From Ettlia oleoabundans (taxonomy: Eukaryota > Chlorophyta > Chlorophyceae > Chlamydomonadales), in assembly GCA_019693395.1 (NCBI GenBank), contig JAAMXP010006077.1, positions 1 to 10,562 of the forward strand: a stretch of DNA of 10,562 nt, read 5' to 3'. Shown here one piece after another: positions 8,501 to 10,562 of this stretch; the first letter of the stretch is position 1, and the number at the start of each line of letters is the position of its first letter. The notes under the pieces were generated by a model. That model did not search any database. It had not been told where the DNA came from and worked only from the letters and a program-made list of their open reading frames with translations. Both the position numbers and the translations under genes were made by a program.

Positions 8501-8952
8501 GGTCGCTTTGTTCGCAGCTAAATGCGCCTGCAAAGCCACCGTAACACGGAGGCGTGGAGAGCAGAGAACAGCGCTCTTCCCTGGGGAGTTGCAGATCCGT
8601 CGACGACTTGCGTCAACTGCGGTGTGTTTAGGAGGATCACGGCCTAGACAAGCGGCACCCTAGCCAGCGCAGCACGCAGGCCAGCACGAAGTGTATTGCT
8701 CTGCCATTTCGTTAGCGAAATGGCTGAACTGGGAGCAATAAGGAGCGAAATGCGTAGAACTGCGCCTCCGCGTTTTCAAGCCGGTTTCCGCAAGAGCTGG
8801 TGGCCGATGTTAGGGCAGCAGCAGCAGAACCAGCAGAGCAGCGGCAGCGGTGCCCCACCTGGCTACTAGGCGCAGCCCAGGTGCGAAAATACCTCTTTCA
8901 GGGACATTTGTAAATCTTGAAACCATTGTTTAATCACGTGGTAAGTGCGCAC
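8501..8952. other. Gene-free stretch upstream of the SAP-repeat gene
   Basis: This region presumably holds the promoter and 5' UTR of the SAP-repeat gene and the edge of the decayed kinase copy. Open frames of about 100 codons exist on both strands but show no family resemblance. A perfect hairpin lies at 8703-8724. No TATA box or tRNA-like sequence was recognised. Confidence 0.35.
8703..8724. repeat. Perfect hairpin, 9-bp arms with a 4-nt loop
   Basis: gccatttcg (8703-8711), loop ttag, then cgaaatggc (8716-8724). It lies upstream of the SAP-repeat gene, and a further gcgaaatg lies nearby at 8744-8751. It could be an operator-like palindrome or an RNA hairpin; nothing decides this. Confidence 0.55.
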
Positions 8953-9791
8953 CTGCACCACTTCTGACCACCAAGGCCAACGCCGACGGGTTTAGGTGCT
9001 TGCTTGTCTGAAGTACCCGCAGCTCTCCACATACTGTGACAGGAGTGAGGGACGCATGCCTGTAGGAGAGCAAAGCAGGTGCAACGAGTCATGAAGCGGC
9101 ATGTGACCAAGAAGGAGGTTTGCTAGTCTTGTGGCAAGGCTGGGCAGCGCTTGCACGCAGGGCGAAAAATCACTGGTTGCAAGGGCCTAAGCGGAAACAG
9201 CCACGACGTCTGAGAACAAACACCAAGGCCACTTGCACCAGTGGCAGCAGCTGCATAGGCCACAGTTCAAACAAGCCAACACAAACTTGCTGGCCAGGCC
9301 TATCATCCGGTACACCAATAGCAGTACCAAAAGCGGCAAGTAAGAGGGTGGCGGCAGCACACCTCCCCCGTCTCGGCCCTTCGCAACTGGTCAATGCAGC
9401 AAGTTGCCAAATAAGGTTGATCCCGGCACCTTGTCTGCAGCCAAGCAAGCCTGCAAACAGTAAATCGTAATGGCCAAGAGGTCAAAGGAATCAGACACAA
9501 GGCAGGGCGCCTTGCGCAACCGAAGGGAATGCTATGCAGCAGGACAGGATGGCCTGCGACATGATGCAGTGGCACACGGTTTTGTATGTATGGTAGCGTG
9601 GAGCGTGACTCACAGCAAAATCCAGAAGTGTCCGCGTCAAAACCCCCACCTGAATCAGCACCGGAAGGTCTTCCAAGTCCTCCGCTGCTGCTGCCGCTGC
9701 TGAAGCTGAAGCTGAGGCAGGCGCAGCGGCACCACTGGTTGCGGCAGGCCCGGCGGGTACTGCTGCTGATACTGCCGCCGGTTGGGGACAT
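8953..9791 (-). pseudogene. Decayed copy of the first three exons of the CDK-like kinase gene
   Basis: Clear homology, in order and in the same orientation, to 2102-1006. Exon 1-like (9791-9614) keeps ATGTCC, the Ala-rich stretch and DLPVL, then loses the glycine loop and ends at a conserved GCTGTGAGTCAC donor. Exon 2-like (9434-9363) has the parental length of 72 nt and a conserved CTGCAG acceptor with ACAAGG, but carries an in-frame TGA at 9393-9391. Exon 3-like (9059-8953) keeps the acceptor, GCATGC and GAGCTGCGGGTACTTCAGAC but has a small insertion near its start and reads into TAA. The initiator ATG is out of frame with the Ala-rich run. Introns are kept (about 179 and 303 nt against 219 and 493), so this is a DNA-level duplicate, not a retrocopy. 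Exons 4 and 5 have no visible counterpart. Confidence 0.8.
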
Positions 9792-10276
9792 AATTCCTTT
9801 GAGCCGGTAGAGGCGGCTAGCTGAGCTATGTGCTGCACTTCGGGAGGACAGCGCTCAGCGGCAGCGAGAGGCGGCGAGGGGGCAGTGGCTGAGCGTCGAC
9901 ACCCGTGACAAACCGGGCAGCCTGCGCCCCGATCATACGCGGGCGCTGACAAATGTATCACTTGCTCGGCTTACCCGACCCCGCGCTGGACTCCGCGGTG
10001 CAAATGGGACGTGGACGTTCGCTGATGCTCCGCCGAGGAGGTTCGGCGGCTGCAGCATGCAAGTTCTACAGGCATGAGGCGCATACCGCCAACATCTGTC
10101 GCTGGAATTGATGCCGACATCAGCTTGCCACCCCAGCGGCGGCGCCACCTCCCTGGTAACCTGTTGAGCGCTTAGGCGCCGGCTTGCCACGCCAAGATAC
10201 ACCCACAACACGTCATGCCAGTAGCAAGCTCTCGTTCACTAAGCTCATCATTGCCGAGGGAAGGTACTTCAATAAA
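9792..10276. other. Gene-free GC-rich spacer
   Basis: The stretch lies upstream of the decayed kinase copy and beyond the likely 3' end of the right-edge gene. A minus-strand open frame (9933-10211) has no ATG start and no recognisable motif. A short inverted repeat, ccgccga and tcggcgg with a 6-nt loop, lies at 10030-10049. I see no other feature. Confidence 0.3.
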
Positions 10277-10281
10277 TTACA
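10277..10281 (-). terminator. Candidate poly(A) signal TGTAA for the right-edge gene
   Basis: TGTAA on the minus strand lies about 190 nt after the TGA at 10471. This motif is the known poly(A) signal of many chlorophyte algae. The position fits a short 3' UTR, but five bases alone are weak evidence. Confidence 0.4.
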
Positions 10282-10470
10282 GATGGAGGAGAGAATTGCG
10301 GTCACAGGCGCTGTTGCAGATCATGTTGACCCTTATGTGGAACACACGTAAATATACGGAACAAACAAAGACAACTAATGCAGATCTGCCATCTACCAAC
10401 CGGAGTACATAAACCTATCACGAAGACTTTCTTTGTTGCCCACACTCCGTCGACCTTGTGCTTTTGTATC

Positions 10471-10562
10471 TCACTCCTCCTCTCCCCCATCAACCCAGTC
10501 CTCTCCCTCCTCCTCTCCCCCATCATTCCAGTCTGCTTCCTCCTCCTCTCCCCCATCATCCC
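10471..10562 (-). CDS. C-terminal end of a protein with an acidic 11-residue repeat (5' part beyond the right edge)
   Basis: Reading minus-strand codons from 10560 to the TGA at 10473-10471 gives a 29-residue acidic tail. It is built of two full 11-residue units, DGGEEEEADWN and DGGEEEGEDWV, and a final DGGEEE. The DNA unit is 33 bp (tcctcctctcccccat core) and repeats in register with the codons, so the tandem array lies within the gene. The other open minus-strand frame (MGERRR-type) runs on into the presumed UTR and is judged a shadow. The function cannot be told from the tail. Acidic C-termini with Trp are common in chaperone-like, nuclear and RNA-binding proteins. Only the last exon part is in the window. 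Confidence 0.55.
   Translation of the reverse strand, partial: DDGGEEEEADWNDGGEEEGEDWVDGGEEE
10472..10562. repeat. 33-bp tandem repeat, about 2.7 copies
   Basis: Copies start at 10475, 10508 and 10541, each beginning tcctcctctcccccatca (third base of the last triplet variable). The last copy is cut by the window edge. Pyrimidine-rich on the plus strand, it encodes the acidic 11-residue repeat on the minus strand. Confidence 0.8.

Noticed and set aside
8325..8663. 112-codon plus-strand open frame near the SAP-gene start
   Set aside because: No family motif and no splice or start evidence. It opposes the predicted 5' end of the SAP-repeat gene.
9170..9470. Open frames on both strands across the decayed kinase copy
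   Set aside because: They overlap sequence aligned to kinase exon 2 and intron 2, and none has conserved motifs or a supported start.
10302..10559. Minus-strand frame encoding MGERRR-type basic repeats
   Set aside because: The neighbouring frame gives a regular acidic repeat ending in a stop, while this frame runs on into a low-quality Cys/Ile-rich translation of the presumed 3' UTR.

Overview
The window looks like nuclear DNA of a eukaryote, most probably a chlorophyte green alga (a trebouxiophyte-like genome is my guess). The genes are cut into short exons (about 70 to 230 nt) by introns of about 145 to 490 nt, with GTGAGN donors and GCAG acceptors. GC content is moderate and there are many GCA/CAG-type simple repeats. 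TGTAA motifs, the usual chlorophyte poly(A) signal, lie downstream of two of the stop codons. No bacterial operon features, tRNA, rRNA or CRISPR were seen.

Every recognisable gene is on the minus strand, so the window reads from right to left. At the right edge (10471-10562) is the end of a gene with an acidic, Trp-containing 11-residue repeat, followed by its 3' UTR. Next (8953-9791) is a decayed, intron-containing copy of the first three exons of a CDK-type kinase gene. Then comes a seven-exon gene (6035-8149, 5' end uncertain) for a protein with four SAP motifs, one Tudor/Agenet-like segment and acidic linkers. It is followed by a complete eight-exon type I metacaspase gene (3147-5718), an unrecognised, apparently frameshifted coding remnant (2326-2829), and the 5' five exons of the CDK10/CDK11-like kinase gene (251-2102), which runs off the left edge.

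All exon models were built by hand from splice signals, reading phase and family conservation. For the metacaspase and the kinase, phases close exactly at every junction (933 nt including stop, and 588 nt so far). The most notable points are: a GC-AG intron in the metacaspase; a degenerate kinase copy about 7 kb from its likely parent in the same orientation; a kinase intron that holds near-copies of both of its own splice junctions; two stop-free introns whose lengths are multiples of three; and a SAP-repeat protein whose last two repeats are interrupted by introns at the same position.

Nothing suggests that the genes form one pathway. They are a cell-cycle/transcription-type kinase, a protease linked in its family to stress and cell death, and a probable nucleic-acid-binding protein. 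I saw no defence system or mobile element. The unusual features are gene-structural.
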